Shown: positions 45,802-55,011, counted from the stretch's first letter. The stretch is DNA of 64,000 nt from Gammaproteobacteria bacterium AqS3 (GCA_001750645.1 MEIF01000002.1:1-64000); one strand, 5' to 3'. The notes: generated by a model not told the origin, from the sequence alone. Made by a program: numbers and translations.

Positions 45802-47295
45802 CTATCGGGAGCCGGAAGCGGGACTGCGCATTTCGTAGACGAGCGCGTCCTCGTCCAGGGCGTAGTGCGGCATCTGCTCCCGCTCAACGTAGTAATCCGG
45901 TGAAAAATTCCACGGCTCTCGATCGCCGCTGCGGGGCAGGCGCTCGACATTGCGCCGGATGTAGCCGGGGTTGAACTCCTCCTCGGAGATCCAGGGGTGC
46001 GACTGCATGCCCCCATCCTGGGGGCGCAGGCGGGGTCTGACCGACGATGCCCCGATGGCGTCGATGTGCTTGAGCAGCCGGCAGAAATAGTCGGCGACCA
46101 GGTCGACGCGCATCGTCCAGCTGGTCCTGAAATAGCCGAACATCAGCATGTAGTTGGGCACCTCGGACAGCATGAGACCGCGATAGGTGAATGTGTCCGA
46201 AAGCCGCACCCTCTTGCCGTCCACCTCCCAGGCGATGTTCCCCGAGAACAGCATGTTGAATCCCGTCGCCGTGATCACGACATCGGCGTCGAGCGCCCGC
46301 CCGGAGCGCAGCTCGATGCCCGTCTGCGTGAAACGCTCGATGTGATCGGTGACCACAGACACATCGCCCCGATTGATCGCCTTGAAGAGATCGGCATCGG
46401 GTGCAAAGGCCAGGCGCTGCTGCCACGGGCGATAGCTCGGCGTGAAGTGCTCGCGGAGCATTTCCGGCCCAATGAGCTTCTCCAGTTCGGCGAGCAGACC
46501 CTGCCTGGTCTCCTCCGGGTAGAGCGCGGCCACCTGCTGGGTTTCCCTCTGGGTTTTCAGCAGATCGCGGCGCACGATTTCGTGAATCCAGCTCTCGGGA
46601 ATGTCCAGCGGCCTGAGACGGTCCGCCAGCTCGTTGCGGTTCTCGCTGGTCCAGAAATAAGTCGGCGAGCGCTGCAGCATGGTCAGGTGTCTGCACTCGC
46701 CGGCGATGTTCGGAATCAGCGTGGCGGCCGTCGCCCCCGAGCCGATGACGATGACATTTTTGCCGGCCAGGTCGACATCCTCGGGCCACGTCTGCGGGTG
46801 GATGACCTCGCCCCGATAGTCTGAAAAACCCGGCCAGTCGGGGGTGTATCCCCTTGAGTGCTCGTAATACCCGCCCGTCCAGACGAAGAAATTGCAGGTG
46901 ATCCGCAGCCGGCTTCCCGATCCCGGCCGCTCGACATCCAATGTCCAGACCTGCCGCTGCGAACTCCATTTCGCGGCGACGATTTTGTGCCGGTAGCGAA
47001 TGTTTTCAGCGAGGTTGCTCTCCTCGATCACCTCGCCGAGATAGTTGAGAATCAGATGCCCCTCGGCGATCGGATCGCCGGTCCAGGGCTTGAACCGATA
47101 GCCGAATGTGTAGAGATCGCTGTCGGAGCGGATGCCCGGGTATTGATGCGTGGTCCAGGTGCCGCCGAAGGTCTCCATCGCCTCGAGAATCACGAAGCGC
47201 TTTGACGGGCACTGCTCCCTGAGGTGATGCCCAAACCCCAGCCCTGAAATTCCAGCCCCGACCAGCACGACGTCAAAATGTTCGGTTGCGTCCAC
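45802..47295 (-). CDS. flavin-containing monooxygenase, Baeyer-Villiger type
   Basis: 497 aa. FAD motif VVLVGAGISGLGFGHHLR near the N-terminus, a Baeyer-Villiger fingerprint YRGEVIHPQTWP (fitting FxGxxxHxxxWP with Tyr for Phe), then the NADPH motif VIVIGSGATAATLIPNI, and ATGFNMLFSG near residue 330. Such enzymes insert an oxygen next to a ketone to give an ester or lactone. The gene lies between two carboxylesterase genes and is divergent from copy 2. No substrate can be named. Confidence 0.87.
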   Translation of the reverse strand: MDATEHFDVVLVGAGISGLGFGHHLREQCPSKRFVILEAMETFGGTWTTHQYPGIRSDSDLYTFGYRFKPWTGDPIAEGHLILNYLGEVIEESNLAENIRYRHKIVAAKWSSQRQVWTLDVERPGSGSRLRITCNFFVWTGGYYEHSRGYTPDWPGFSDYRGEVIHPQTWPEDVDLAGKNVIVIGSGATAATLIPNIAGECRHLTMLQRSPTYFWTSENRNELADRLRPLDIPESWIHEIVRRDLLKTQRETQQVAALYPEETRQGLLAELEKLIGPEMLREHFTPSYRPWQQRLAFAPDADLFKAINRGDVSVVTDHIERFTQTGIELRSGRALDADVVITATGFNMLFSGNIAWEVDGKRVRLSDTFTYRGLMLSEVPNYMLMFGYFRTSWTMRVDLVADYFCRLLKHIDAIGASSVRPRLRPQDGGMQSHPWISEEEFNPGYIRRNVERLPRSGDREPWNFSPDYYVEREQMPHYALDEDALVYEMRSPASGSR

Positions 47296-47413
47296 GTTCG
47301 CCCTCCTGTTCCCGCCGCCGCCGGCTTATATTTTCTGCTCGCGGACGCCGTCTCCGGTCCGATGGATTCACCCCGACCCAACCCCGACAAGCACCACCGG
47401 CAGCTCACTTGCA

Positions 47414-47427
47414 TGTAGTAGTCTATA
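47414..47427. promoter_or_regulatory. TGTAGnnGnCTATA motif, site 3 (monooxygenase / carboxylesterase 2)
   Basis: TGTAGTAGTCTATA, overlapping a TATACT box on the plus strand, in the divergent region between the monooxygenase and carboxylesterase 2. Confidence 0.5.
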
Positions 47428-47476
47428 CTCAAAAAGGCGCCTGAAAAACACACGGTGCAGCAAGGGAGGGAGATTG

Positions 47477-48949
47477 ATGCAGACCGGTCCCGTTACCGTC
47501 AATGCCCCTGCGGGGGTCATCCAGGGATTCGCAGACAGCGGCGCCCGCAAATTTCTGGGCATCCGCTATGCCCAGCCGCCCACCGGCGGGGCCCGCTTCA
47601 GGCCGCCGAAACCCCGACCGCCCAGCGCCGATCCGATTGACGCGACATCCTTTGGAAATCCGAATTACCAGGCCGGGGTTCTCGACATTCCGGAAATCAA
47701 GCCATTTATTTCGCAGCTCGAGCAGAGCGAGGACTGCCTGTTTCTCAACGTATATGCCCCCCAGGGCAGCGGCGCCAAAAAACCGGTCATGGTCTGGATT
47801 CACGGCGGCGCCTTTACCAGCGGGTCGGGGGATGTCTACGACGCCGCAGGGCTGGTGCGGGAAAATGACGTGGTGGTCGTGACCCTCAATTACCGGCTCG
47901 GGATTTTCGGGTTTGTCGATTTTCGCAGCGGCGGGGACGGGTTTGCCGACAGCGTCAACCTGGGAATTCAGGATCAGGTCTGCGCGCTCGCCTGGGTCAG
48001 GGAAAACATTTCCGCCTTCGGCGGCGACCCCGACAACGTCACAATCTGGGGCGAGAGCGCCGGCGGCACTTCGGTCATGGCGCTGCTCGGTGTGCCGGCA
48101 GCCCAAGGCCTGTTCCACAAGGTCATTGCCCTCAGCGGCGCCGAGGTGCTCGCCCCGCCGCTCTCCCCCTTTGACGCGCTGAAATTGCATTTCAAGACCG
48201 AGAGCGATGCGGACTGCATGTCCCGGCTGATGGACTTGTCGGCGGGCGAACTCTCCGACCTGCAGACCCGGCTGCAGCTGTTTGCCACGGCGACACTGGA
48301 CGGTGCGGTCATCGCCCTGCCCTCCTGCGAAGCCATCGAATCGGGCATGGCATCCGGCATTCCCGTCATCGCCGGGACGGTGAGGGACGAGGGCACGCTG
48401 CTGGCGCCCGCCTACGCCATCAGCGATGACATCACCCATATAGTGATTGCCGGACTCTCCGCCGCCATCGGCCGTGACACGGGCGAGGGCTACGGCGCCT
48501 ATCTTGAGCGCTCGCACAAAAATGCCAGCCCTGAGGATCGACTCTGCCGGGCCTGGTTTGATCTGTTCCGCTCCAGTGCGCTGAGGGTTGCGGCCACGGC
48601 CACCCAACACGGCGCCGGCGGCTGGGTCTACGACTTCGAAGTCGAGACCGATCACGCCCTCGGTGCGACCCACTTCTCCGACGTGCCCTTCGCCTTTGAC
48701 TGGCTGAATGACGAGGAGCCCTGCACATTCGTCCACCCCGCCTCGGCCGACAATCTCCGACTGTCCGCCGCCTGGTCGAGGACGATGACGGCCTTTGCGA
48801 AAACCGCAAACCCCAACGGAGCCGGCCTGCCGGAATGGCCCCGCTACGGCTCTGAGCCATTGCAATGCCTGCGATTGCACAGACAACCCGAGGTCGTCTC
48901 CAACCCCGACGGCGACATCATCAAAATCTACAGGGTGCCGGCGTCCTAG
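47477..48949 (+). CDS. type B carboxylesterase, copy 2
   Basis: 490 aa from the ATG 6 nt after a GGGAGGG SD (the track's TTG precedes it). Triad residues: Ser in IWGESAGGTSV, acidic residue in GTVRDEGTLLAPA, His in ATHFSDVPFAF. It is a close paralogue of copy 1 in organisation and motifs. The MFS gene starts 76 nt downstream on the same strand. Confidence 0.92.
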   Translation: MQTGPVTVNAPAGVIQGFADSGARKFLGIRYAQPPTGGARFRPPKPRPPSADPIDATSFGNPNYQAGVLDIPEIKPFISQLEQSEDCLFLNVYAPQGSGAKKPVMVWIHGGAFTSGSGDVYDAAGLVRENDVVVVTLNYRLGIFGFVDFRSGGDGFADSVNLGIQDQVCALAWVRENISAFGGDPDNVTIWGESAGGTSVMALLGVPAAQGLFHKVIALSGAEVLAPPLSPFDALKLHFKTESDADCMSRLMDLSAGELSDLQTRLQLFATATLDGAVIALPSCEAIESGMASGIPVIAGTVRDEGTLLAPAYAISDDITHIVIAGLSAAIGRDTGEGYGAYLERSHKNASPEDRLCRAWFDLFRSSALRVAATATQHGAGGWVYDFEVETDHALGATHFSDVPFAFDWLNDEEPCTFVHPASADNLRLSAAWSRTMTAFAKTANPNGAGLPEWPRYGSEPLQCLRLHRQPEVVSNPDGDIIKIYRVPAS

Positions 48950-49025
48950 CGTCAATGCCTGCACCCAGAACCCGCCCACAAACCCGCCCGGATCCGAATC
49001 CATTTCCAGCAGCCCCGCACAGCCC

Positions 49026-50468
49026 ATGCCCAACGAACCCAAAATCTCATTCCTGACCAAGCTGTCCTACGGCGCCGGTGCGGTCGGGACGGGGGTCAAG
49101 GAAACCGCCTTCAATGTCTTTCTATTGTTTTTCTACACCCAGGTTGCCGGCCTCCCCGGTTCCCTGGCCGGAGCCGCCATTTTTGCCGCCCTGATGATCG
49201 ACGCCGTCAGCGATCCGCTGGTGGGTTACTGGTCGGATCGCTTCAAATCGGCCTGGGGGCGGCGCCACCCCTTCATGTATTTCGCCGCCATCCCCATGGG
49301 GATCTGCTTCTACCTGCTGTTCCATCCGCCATTGGGTGCGGGGCAGTGGCATCTGTTTGGCTGGATGGCGGGTTTTGCCGTGCTGGTCAGGCTGTTCATG
49401 ACGTTTTATGCGGTCCCGTCATTCGCGATGATCGCGGAGATGACCCCGGACTACGACACCCGAACCGGCCTCGCCGGCTACCGCATCCTGCTGGGATGGC
49501 TCGGCGGCCTGACCTTTGCGGTCACCGCCTATCTCGTCTTCCTCGCCGCAACCGAGGACTTCGGCGACGACCGGCTCAACCCGAGCGGCTACCACGACTT
49601 TTCGCTGGCCGGCGCCATCGTCATTGCCGCCGCCATCCTGCTCTGTGCAGCCGGAACGCACCACCTCATACCGCGACTGCAGAGCGTCTCAAGCCTGTCC
49701 GGGGAGTCCCGGGGACTTTGGGACGACCTCACCAACATGTTCTCCAGCCGGCCGTTCCGGATCCTGTTTCTCGTGCTGCTCGTGTCCGCCACCGCCACCG
49801 GCTTCAACGAAGTCATGGGCCTGCATCTGTTCACCTACTTCTGGGGGATGTCGACGGAATCCCTCGCCGTGCTGACGCTGACCGCCTTCCTGGGAACGAT
49901 CCTCGGCTTTGTCGCCGTGCCGGCGCTGACCAAGCGCTACGACCGAAAACCCGTCGGCGTCGGGGCCATGACCCTGGTCGCCCTGACCCTGCCCGGGCTG
50001 GTCACCCTGAAGCAGCTCGGCCTGCTGCCCGAGAATGGCTCCGCGGAGTTGCTGGGCGTGCTCTGTTTCAGCTACACGGTCTCGGTGTTCGCCGCCGTCG
50101 CCATGGGCATCATCTTCACATCGATGATTGCCGACACCGTCGACAAAAACGAGCTCGACACCGGACGCCGCCAGGAGGCGGTGTTCTCGTCCGCCTACAC
50201 CTTCTCGCTCAAGGCCACCTCCGGCCTCGGCGGGCTGCTGGCGGGCGTGTCGCTGGATCTGATCCGGTTTCCGACAGCCGCCGCAGTCGGCGACGTGCCA
50301 CAGGAGACAATTGACGCCCTCGGCATGCTGGTCGGTGCAATGATCCTGACGTTCTGGACGAGCGCGGCTCTGATCCTGCGGGCCTATCCGCTGTCGCGGG
50401 CAGAGCACGGCAGGATCCTGTCCGAACTGGAAACGCGAAGGCAGCAGCTGGAGACCCCGAACCCATAA
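49026..50468 (+). CDS. GPH-family (glycoside-pentoside-hexuronide) symporter
   Basis: 480 aa from the ATG giving MPNEPKISFLTKLSYGAGAVG; the longer track frame is read-through from the esterase. Twelve helices; the family motif DAVSDPLVGYWSDRFKSAWGRRHPFM is clear. The usual substrates are glycosides, but relatives in catabolic clusters carry other compounds. It lies between esterase 2 and the CoA-transferase on the same strand. Confidence 0.88.
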   Translation: MPNEPKISFLTKLSYGAGAVGTGVKETAFNVFLLFFYTQVAGLPGSLAGAAIFAALMIDAVSDPLVGYWSDRFKSAWGRRHPFMYFAAIPMGICFYLLFHPPLGAGQWHLFGWMAGFAVLVRLFMTFYAVPSFAMIAEMTPDYDTRTGLAGYRILLGWLGGLTFAVTAYLVFLAATEDFGDDRLNPSGYHDFSLAGAIVIAAAILLCAAGTHHLIPRLQSVSSLSGESRGLWDDLTNMFSSRPFRILFLVLLVSATATGFNEVMGLHLFTYFWGMSTESLAVLTLTAFLGTILGFVAVPALTKRYDRKPVGVGAMTLVALTLPGLVTLKQLGLLPENGSAELLGVLCFSYTVSVFAAVAMGIIFTSMIADTVDKNELDTGRRQEAVFSSAYTFSLKATSGLGGLLAGVSLDLIRFPTAAAVGDVPQETIDALGMLVGAMILTFWTSAALILRAYPLSRAEHGRILSELETRRQQLETPNP

Positions 50469-50537
50469 GCACCGCCGGCCGAACCCGCCGCCACCCGAGA
50501 CAATCCATCCACCCACCCACAAAAGGAGTTGACGACC

Positions 50538-51740
50538 ATGACAACCACAGTGCCGAACATCACCAAGCCGCTCGCCGGAACCCAGATCGTCGAGCTCTCG
50601 ACCATGGTGTCGGTCTCGCTGGGCACCATGCTGCTGGCCGCCCAGGGAGCCGACGTCATCAAGATCGAGCCGACCGGCGACGGCGACCCCATGCGGCAGC
50701 TGGGCACGCAGAAAGAGGGCATTGCCGCGCTGTTCGCCAACTGCAACCGGGGCAAGCGCAGCCTCTGTGTCGACCTCAAATCGCCCCAGGGCGTTGAACT
50801 GGTCAGGCGCATTGCCGGCGATGCCGACGTCATCGTCAACAACTACCGCCCCGGCGTCATGGAAAAACTCTCGCTCGGCAGCGAGGCGCTGCGCGCTGAA
50901 AACCCCGGCCTGATCTTCGTCGGCGTCACCGGCTTTGGGACCATGGGGCCGATGTCGAACGACCCGGCCTATGACCACATCGTCCAGGCGCTCGCCGGCT
51001 TCACGCTGGTGCAGGCCGACGGCGACGAGCCCAAGTTCATCAGGAATATCGTCACCGACAAGGTCACCGCCTTGACCACCGCACAGGCCATCACCGCCGC
51101 CCTGCTGGTGCGCGCCGGCACCGGGAGGGGGCAGCACATCGACGTGTCGATGCTGCACGCCGGCCTGTTTTTCCTGTTCCCGGACGGCATGATGAATGAG
51201 ACCTACCAGTCGGACGGGGTGAGCAAGTTCCCCCCGCTTGCCGATTCATTGACCGCCATCCCCACCGCCGACGGCCATCTGGCGATCGCACCGGTCACGG
51301 ACGCGCACTGGACCGGCCTCGCCCGCGCCGTCGGCAAGCCCGAAATACTCGACGATGCGCGGTTCAGCACGAATGCCGGGCGCAATGAGCACTACCTCGA
51401 ACTGGCCGGCATCCTCCTCGAAGCCCTGGGACAGCTGCCGACCGAGCCCGTCCTGCGGCGCCTGAGAGAGAACGATGTTCCGAGCGCGCCCTGCCTGTCG
51501 CCGGGCGAGGCTCTGTCCCATGAGCAGGTTCAGGCCATCGGCGCGGTCTCGCACCAGACCCACCCGATTCTCGGCGACCTGCTCGCCGTCGAGTCGCCCA
51601 TTCGCTTCGGCGGCGAACTCGGCGAGATCGAGCGCCCCTGCCCGTCCCTCGGCCAGCACTCCCGGGAAATCGCGCTCGAGGTCGGGTTCGGCGAGGCCGA
51701 GATTTCGGAAATGTCCCAGGCCGGTGCGCTCGTCGGCTGA
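50538..51740 (+). CDS. CaiB/BaiF-family CoA-transferase
   Basis: 400 aa from the ATG with an AGGAG SD (a TTG 9 nt upstream is the track start). Family III CoA-transferase: N-terminal Rossmann segment (GTQIVELSTMVSVSLGTMLLAAQGADVIKIE), the catalytic Asp in DPAYDHIVQALAGF, and the GRGQHIDVSMLHA block. It moves CoA between carboxylic acids and thus could activate an acid released by the esterases. It is the last plus-strand gene of the cluster. Confidence 0.9.
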   Translation: MTTTVPNITKPLAGTQIVELSTMVSVSLGTMLLAAQGADVIKIEPTGDGDPMRQLGTQKEGIAALFANCNRGKRSLCVDLKSPQGVELVRRIAGDADVIVNNYRPGVMEKLSLGSEALRAENPGLIFVGVTGFGTMGPMSNDPAYDHIVQALAGFTLVQADGDEPKFIRNIVTDKVTALTTAQAITAALLVRAGTGRGQHIDVSMLHAGLFFLFPDGMMNETYQSDGVSKFPPLADSLTAIPTADGHLAIAPVTDAHWTGLARAVGKPEILDDARFSTNAGRNEHYLELAGILLEALGQLPTEPVLRRLRENDVPSAPCLSPGEALSHEQVQAIGAVSHQTHPILGDLLAVESPIRFGGELGEIERPCPSLGQHSREIALEVGFGEAEISEMSQAGALVG

Positions 51741-51797
51741 GGCAGAGCGCCGCCCGAAGCGCGGGCGAAAGCTCGGACGAAAGCTCGGGCGTTGAGT

Positions 51798-52262
51798 TCA
51801 GGCGCTCCTCACCAAAACGCCCGTCATCGAGGCGACCGGCTTGCCGGCATCGTCCTGCCACAGGCGGCAGAACACCGTGCTGGAGCGGCGCCCCGATTTG
51901 AGCACCTCGGCGCGCAGGTGGACATCGGCGTCCCGGGCGCTGCGCAGGTACTGCACCGTCACATTCACGGGCACCGGCAGCTGTGCGGCCAGCGCCGCCC
52001 AGTCGACCTCGACCGGTGCATCGCCCGCCTCCTTGAGAAAGCTGAGCTGCCGCCGCACCGCCTCCAGCGTGACGGCGACCTCCATCGCACTGGCCAGCGC
52101 CCCGCCGTGCAGGGCGGGCAGCTGCGTGTTGCCGATGTGGTCGGCGTCGAAGGGCAGACGGCAGATCAGCGCATCGGGCTCAAAGCGGGCGATTTCGAGT
52201 CCCATAGTCTCGGCGTAGGGGATTTGCTGCATGACCGTGCGGGTGAATTCCTCCTCGGTCAT
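51798..52262 (-). CDS. hotdog-fold thioesterase (PaaI-like), copy 1
   Basis: 154 aa from the ATG that overlaps the previous stop as ATGA; the longer track ORF is read-through. HIGNTQLPALHGGALASAMEVAVTLEA is the hotdog active-site strand-helix (HGG with a following acidic residue), and VNVTVQYLRSARDADVHLRAEVLKSGRR is the typical second half. It likely hydrolyses an acyl-CoA and recycles CoA in the pathway of this cluster. Confidence 0.85.
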   Translation of the reverse strand: MTEEEFTRTVMQQIPYAETMGLEIARFEPDALICRLPFDADHIGNTQLPALHGGALASAMEVAVTLEAVRRQLSFLKEAGDAPVEVDWAALAAQLPVPVNVTVQYLRSARDADVHLRAEVLKSGRRSSTVFCRLWQDDAGKPVASMTGVLVRSA

Positions 52263-52747
52263 GACCGCGAGACCTCCTCCATCCCCCAGATCATGCCGGG
52301 GCTGGTTTGGTTGGCGCCCAGCATGAACGTCCCGGTGCCGACCGCGATCGGCCTGCTGGGGGTGTGGAACGCCTCGGCGCGAAAAAATGCGATCCGCCGC
52401 GTGGCGAGATGACAGTGCGCCAGACAGAACAGCGGGCGCTCGGGCCTGGCCGGACGCATGTAATCGACCCGCAGATCCAGCGTCGCCACCGAATAGGCCG
52501 ACTTGGTTCGCTGCACCACCGCCGCCCCCGCCGTCTCGTCGATCAGCGCCGTCACGACACCGCCGTGAACCACGCCCGTGTGCCGATTGCCCACCAGCTT
52601 GGCGGCGTATATGAGACCCGAGCCGATGTGCTCGGGGCCGGCGGCAAGAAATTGCAGGCCGATCTTCCGGCCCATGGGCGTGTGCGTCGGATGCGACATC
52701 GGCGTCAGCGCCACGCCCCTGATTTTGGGGAATATCAGATCTTGCAT
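52259..52747 (-). CDS. hotdog-fold thioesterase (PaaI-like), copy 2
   Basis: 162 aa. TGVVHGGVVTALIDETAGAAV is the HGG-helix of PaaI-type thioesterases, followed by ATLDLRVDYMRPARPERPLFC. It overlaps copy 1 by 4 nt (ATGA), so the two may be translated together and could form a heteromer. Confidence 0.85.
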   Translation of the reverse strand: MQDLIFPKIRGVALTPMSHPTHTPMGRKIGLQFLAAGPEHIGSGLIYAAKLVGNRHTGVVHGGVVTALIDETAGAAVVQRTKSAYSVATLDLRVDYMRPARPERPLFCLAHCHLATRRIAFFRAEAFHTPSRPIAVGTGTFMLGANQTSPGMIWGMEEVSRS

Positions 52748-53040
52748 GGTCCTCTCCCAGGCTGCCCCCTGTTCCGCTGGTGCGCATCGTGCAACGCCGG
52801 ACAGCAGAGACGGGGGTGGCGGTGTGCTGCGGGGCGTAGGTTAACCAAAAGGGCTGATTGCCGCTGTCGCCGGCTTTCTCGGGGGGCGGGATTGGCCGGT
52901 AAACCTCTGGAATTGCTATCAAAATCATTTTTATGGGGCTTATATCCCAATTAACGCACATATAGAGAATTCAAAATGTGTTCGCATAAATACACCGGCG
53001 GCAACCGCCTGTGCGTTCACTTTCAAGAGAGGTAAATAAG
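52748..53040. other. intergenic region, divergent
   Basis: About 290 bp, GC-rich near the thioesterase gene and AT-rich from 52910 on. It holds no ORF I can support. A GGCGGCAACCGCC hairpin sits at about 53000. It marks the left boundary of the accessory island. Confidence 0.4.
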
Positions 53041-53184
53041 ATGGGCAAGAGGAAACAGCACAAACCGAAGCCGCCGATGCGACAGCCGCATAAGCCAAAG
53101 CCGCATAAGCCAGCGGCTCCAAGCCATAAGCCGCAGCACAGACCGGGCGGTGGCGGCAGGAGATCAAACGGGAGGGCCAAATGA
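53041..53184 (+). CDS. 47-aa Lys/Pro/His-rich small protein
   Basis: Below the track limit. ATG preceded by a purine-rich AAGAGAGG. Composition is extreme: repeated HKPKP and PHKP motifs followed by a Gly/Arg tail (GGGGRRSNGRAK). Strong positive charge suggests nucleic-acid or membrane binding. The stop overlaps the next ATG (ATGA). No family recognised. Confidence 0.55.
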   Translation: MGKRKQHKPKPPMRQPHKPKPHKPAAPSHKPQHRPGGGGRRSNGRAK

Positions 53185-53291
53185 TGGGTGACATTAAGCG
53201 GAGAAGGTCAGCGTTGCAGCACGACCAGCCTCCCAAGCATGTGATTGAGGGATGGGCAGGAGAAAACCCGCCCGCCGGGCAAATCGGATAA
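53181..53291 (+). CDS. 36-aa small ORF coupled to the Lys/Pro/His-rich gene
   Basis: Below the track limit. ATG overlaps the upstream stop (ATGA), with GGAGG 5 nt before it. Sequence begins MMGDIKRRRSALQH and ends AGENPPAGQIG. It overlaps the start of the next frame. Function unknown. Confidence 0.45.
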   Translation: MMGDIKRRRSALQHDQPPKHVIEGWAGENPPAGQIG

Positions 53292-53646
53292 AGCAGCAAA
53301 GTGGCTCCCGTTGACGCCAATGCAGATGGGTTCAATGTCACGAGATTTGCTGCAACACCTGGCCGATAGAGTCAGCAAACTGGACGCTCGCCTGTGGGGA
53401 TTGGTGGCGGTGATCGTTTTGTCAGAAGTCGGCGGAGAAATTTTCACCTATCTCACCCGCCCCGAATTTCCGCCTGTTCAGGCTGTTCAGGCTGTTCAGG
53501 TGCTACTTGCATCAGTGCAGCCGATCATCATCCAAATTCCAGCCGAATTCGTCGTCTCACCATCCCAGCGGCAGACGACAGAAATCTCTGAGTCATTGGC
53601 GAGCGACCAATCGCCTACGAGTCAGCCTCAAGCCGAGAAGCCCTGA
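53245..53646 (+). CDS. small membrane protein of unknown function
   Basis: 133 aa using the track TTG; ATG at 53320 (MQMGSMSRDLL...) is an alternative start giving 108 aa. One hydrophobic segment (LWGLVAVIVLSEVGGEIFTYL) and a second, weaker one (VQAVQVLLASVQPIIIQIPAE) suggest a membrane protein. The Gln/Val stretch comes from a short DNA repeat (caggctgttcaggctgttcagg). It is the third small gene in a row, with no recognised relatives. Confidence 0.5.
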   Translation: MRDGQEKTRPPGKSDKAAKWLPLTPMQMGSMSRDLLQHLADRVSKLDARLWGLVAVIVLSEVGGEIFTYLTRPEFPPVQAVQAVQVLLASVQPIIIQIPAEFVVSPSQRQTTEISESLASDQSPTSQPQAEKP

Positions 53647-53988
53647 GGCGATATTTCCTGTCTTGAACCGAGCGGGCTGGTGGCGCCGGTCTCGGGGGGT
53701 CGATTTGTAGCACCCATCCACCAAGCGGCGGCCTTCTAGATACAACCGCATTTTCCGAGGTTTGCGGAGAACCTAATGGGTGGGGGTGCGGCACTTAGCG
53801 CGAGCTGCTCGTATCAGCCGATGCGCCGCGGCTTTTTCCATACGCCTCGGCGCGGAGCGGCTCGATCAGCGCAGCGGTCGACCGCTGGCCGGTGCGCCGT
53901 TTAATGCCTTTGGTATTGGTATTTTCTAAGGTCTGAAAAGATGGCGCGACAGCTTGCAGAGCGGATTTCTGACTGATGCGGGCAGCCC
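53647..53988. other. intergenic region before barrel gene 1, with decayed gene
   Basis: About 340 bp. It contains the relic listed next; the rest shows only short inverted segments such as CACCCATCC / GGGTGGGGGTG. The 92-residue minus ORF listed here overlaps barrel gene 1 out of frame and looks spurious. Confidence 0.45.
53908..53976 (+). pseudogene. C-terminal relic of the four-helix membrane protein family
   Basis: Translating this strand gives LWYWYFLRSEKMARQLAERISD followed by TGA. It matches the C-termini of the three intact paralogues at 57.1-59.2 kb (YDYWKYQKSEK(I/M)ARxLAEQxxD). The rest of the gene is gone. It lies convergent to barrel gene 1, the same placement as the intact copies relative to barrel tails. 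Confidence 0.7.
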
Positions 53989-55011
53989 TCACCGCCTGGC
54001 ATCCCGCACCCTGGAAGCGGCGATCAGGCCAGAGGCGATGCCCCAGACCTTCACCCGATGCCTGCCCCACCAAGTGCCCTGCTCCGATTCTGTGCTCTCT
54101 GAATCATCCGCCAGCAGATCATCCCGTCTCGGCCTATGCCTAACGAACACGCCGAACGATGCCCCGCCGCCGGCGCTGGCGAATGTCGATCCGCTGATGT
54201 AGACCGTAGTCCTGTCCCGCAGCGACAGGCTCACGCCGATGCCGGCGGTCACGACGGTTCGGCGGTAGCTGTATCTGTCCTGCCTGTCCAGCGTGTCGCT
54301 GAACGTCACCTGAATGTCCGAGGTTGCGCTGATGCTGACGATATTGTTGACGGCGAACAGCACCGACGGGCTGATCGAGATCGTGTCGCCCCTGTCAAAT
54401 CTGCCGGCATTGCGTATATGCTCCGGCGGTATGTGGGCATAGCCGAACGCGATCCTGAGCACGATGGGATCGTAAGTCCGATACAGCGACAGCCCCGCAT
54501 TGAACGCACCCCGCCCCCGCCTGAAGTCCTCGCCCTCCGCCGACCGGTTTTCCAGCAGATCAAAACCGACCCAGCCGAACGCTCCCGGAGTCTCGTTCTC
54601 CGGCGACAGACCGCGGCTGATCTGCGCGCGCAGTGTGCCGAGCCGTGTCGTGGTGTCTTTTTCGTCTCTGCATCTGGGACCAAGATAGCGGCCAAGTGTC
54701 GGTGCATAAATGCACTCGCCGCCCCTTCTGGGGTCCGCGTTGCGGTCGTCCGTGTGGGAAGCGTCCAGGCTCAGACCGACCTCGATGTCCTCGGTCAGGC
54801 CGTAGCTGTATCCCAGCTCTGCACTGAGGCGGTCGGCAGTTTCATTGCCGAATGCTATGTGCCTGATGCTGTAGCTGATCTCGGAGCCGCCCGACGGGGC
54901 GAGCAGGTTCTCAATACTCAGCGGCAGCCCGCTGTCTCCCTGGGCGGCTGCGCGTGTCACGGCACAAAAAACGAGCAGCAGAGCAAGGCGAAAACTGCGG
55001 GACGGACTCAC
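53989..55011 (-). CDS. outer-membrane beta-barrel protein, cassette 1 (FapF-like)
   Basis: 340 aa from a GTG overlapping the peptidase stop (GTGA). Signal peptide SFRLALLLVFCAVTRAAAQ, then alternating amphipathic strands: ELGYSYGLTEDIEVGLSLDA, GWVGFDLLENRS, AGLSLYRTYDPIVLRIAFGY, VSISATSDIQVTF, TAGIGVSLSLRDRTTVYISG, ASFGVFVRHRP. The pattern fits the 'MetA-pathway of phenol degradation'/FapF-type barrel group of about 12 strands. A C-terminal extension past the last strand is unusual. It probably forms the outer-membrane exit for the cassette's product. Confidence 0.78.
   Translation of the reverse strand: MSPSRSFRLALLLVFCAVTRAAAQGDSGLPLSIENLLAPSGGSEISYSIRHIAFGNETADRLSAELGYSYGLTEDIEVGLSLDASHTDDRNADPRRGGECIYAPTLGRYLGPRCRDEKDTTTRLGTLRAQISRGLSPENETPGAFGWVGFDLLENRSAEGEDFRRGRGAFNAGLSLYRTYDPIVLRIAFGYAHIPPEHIRNAGRFDRGDTISISPSVLFAVNNIVSISATSDIQVTFSDTLDRQDRYSYRRTVVTAGIGVSLSLRDRTTVYISGSTFASAGGGASFGVFVRHRPRRDDLLADDSESTESEQGTWWGRHRVKVWGIASGLIAASRVRDARR

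Noticed and set aside
53795-54073. 92-aa minus ORF before barrel gene 1
   Set aside because: It overlaps the barrel gene end out of frame and crosses a relic; no homologous features.
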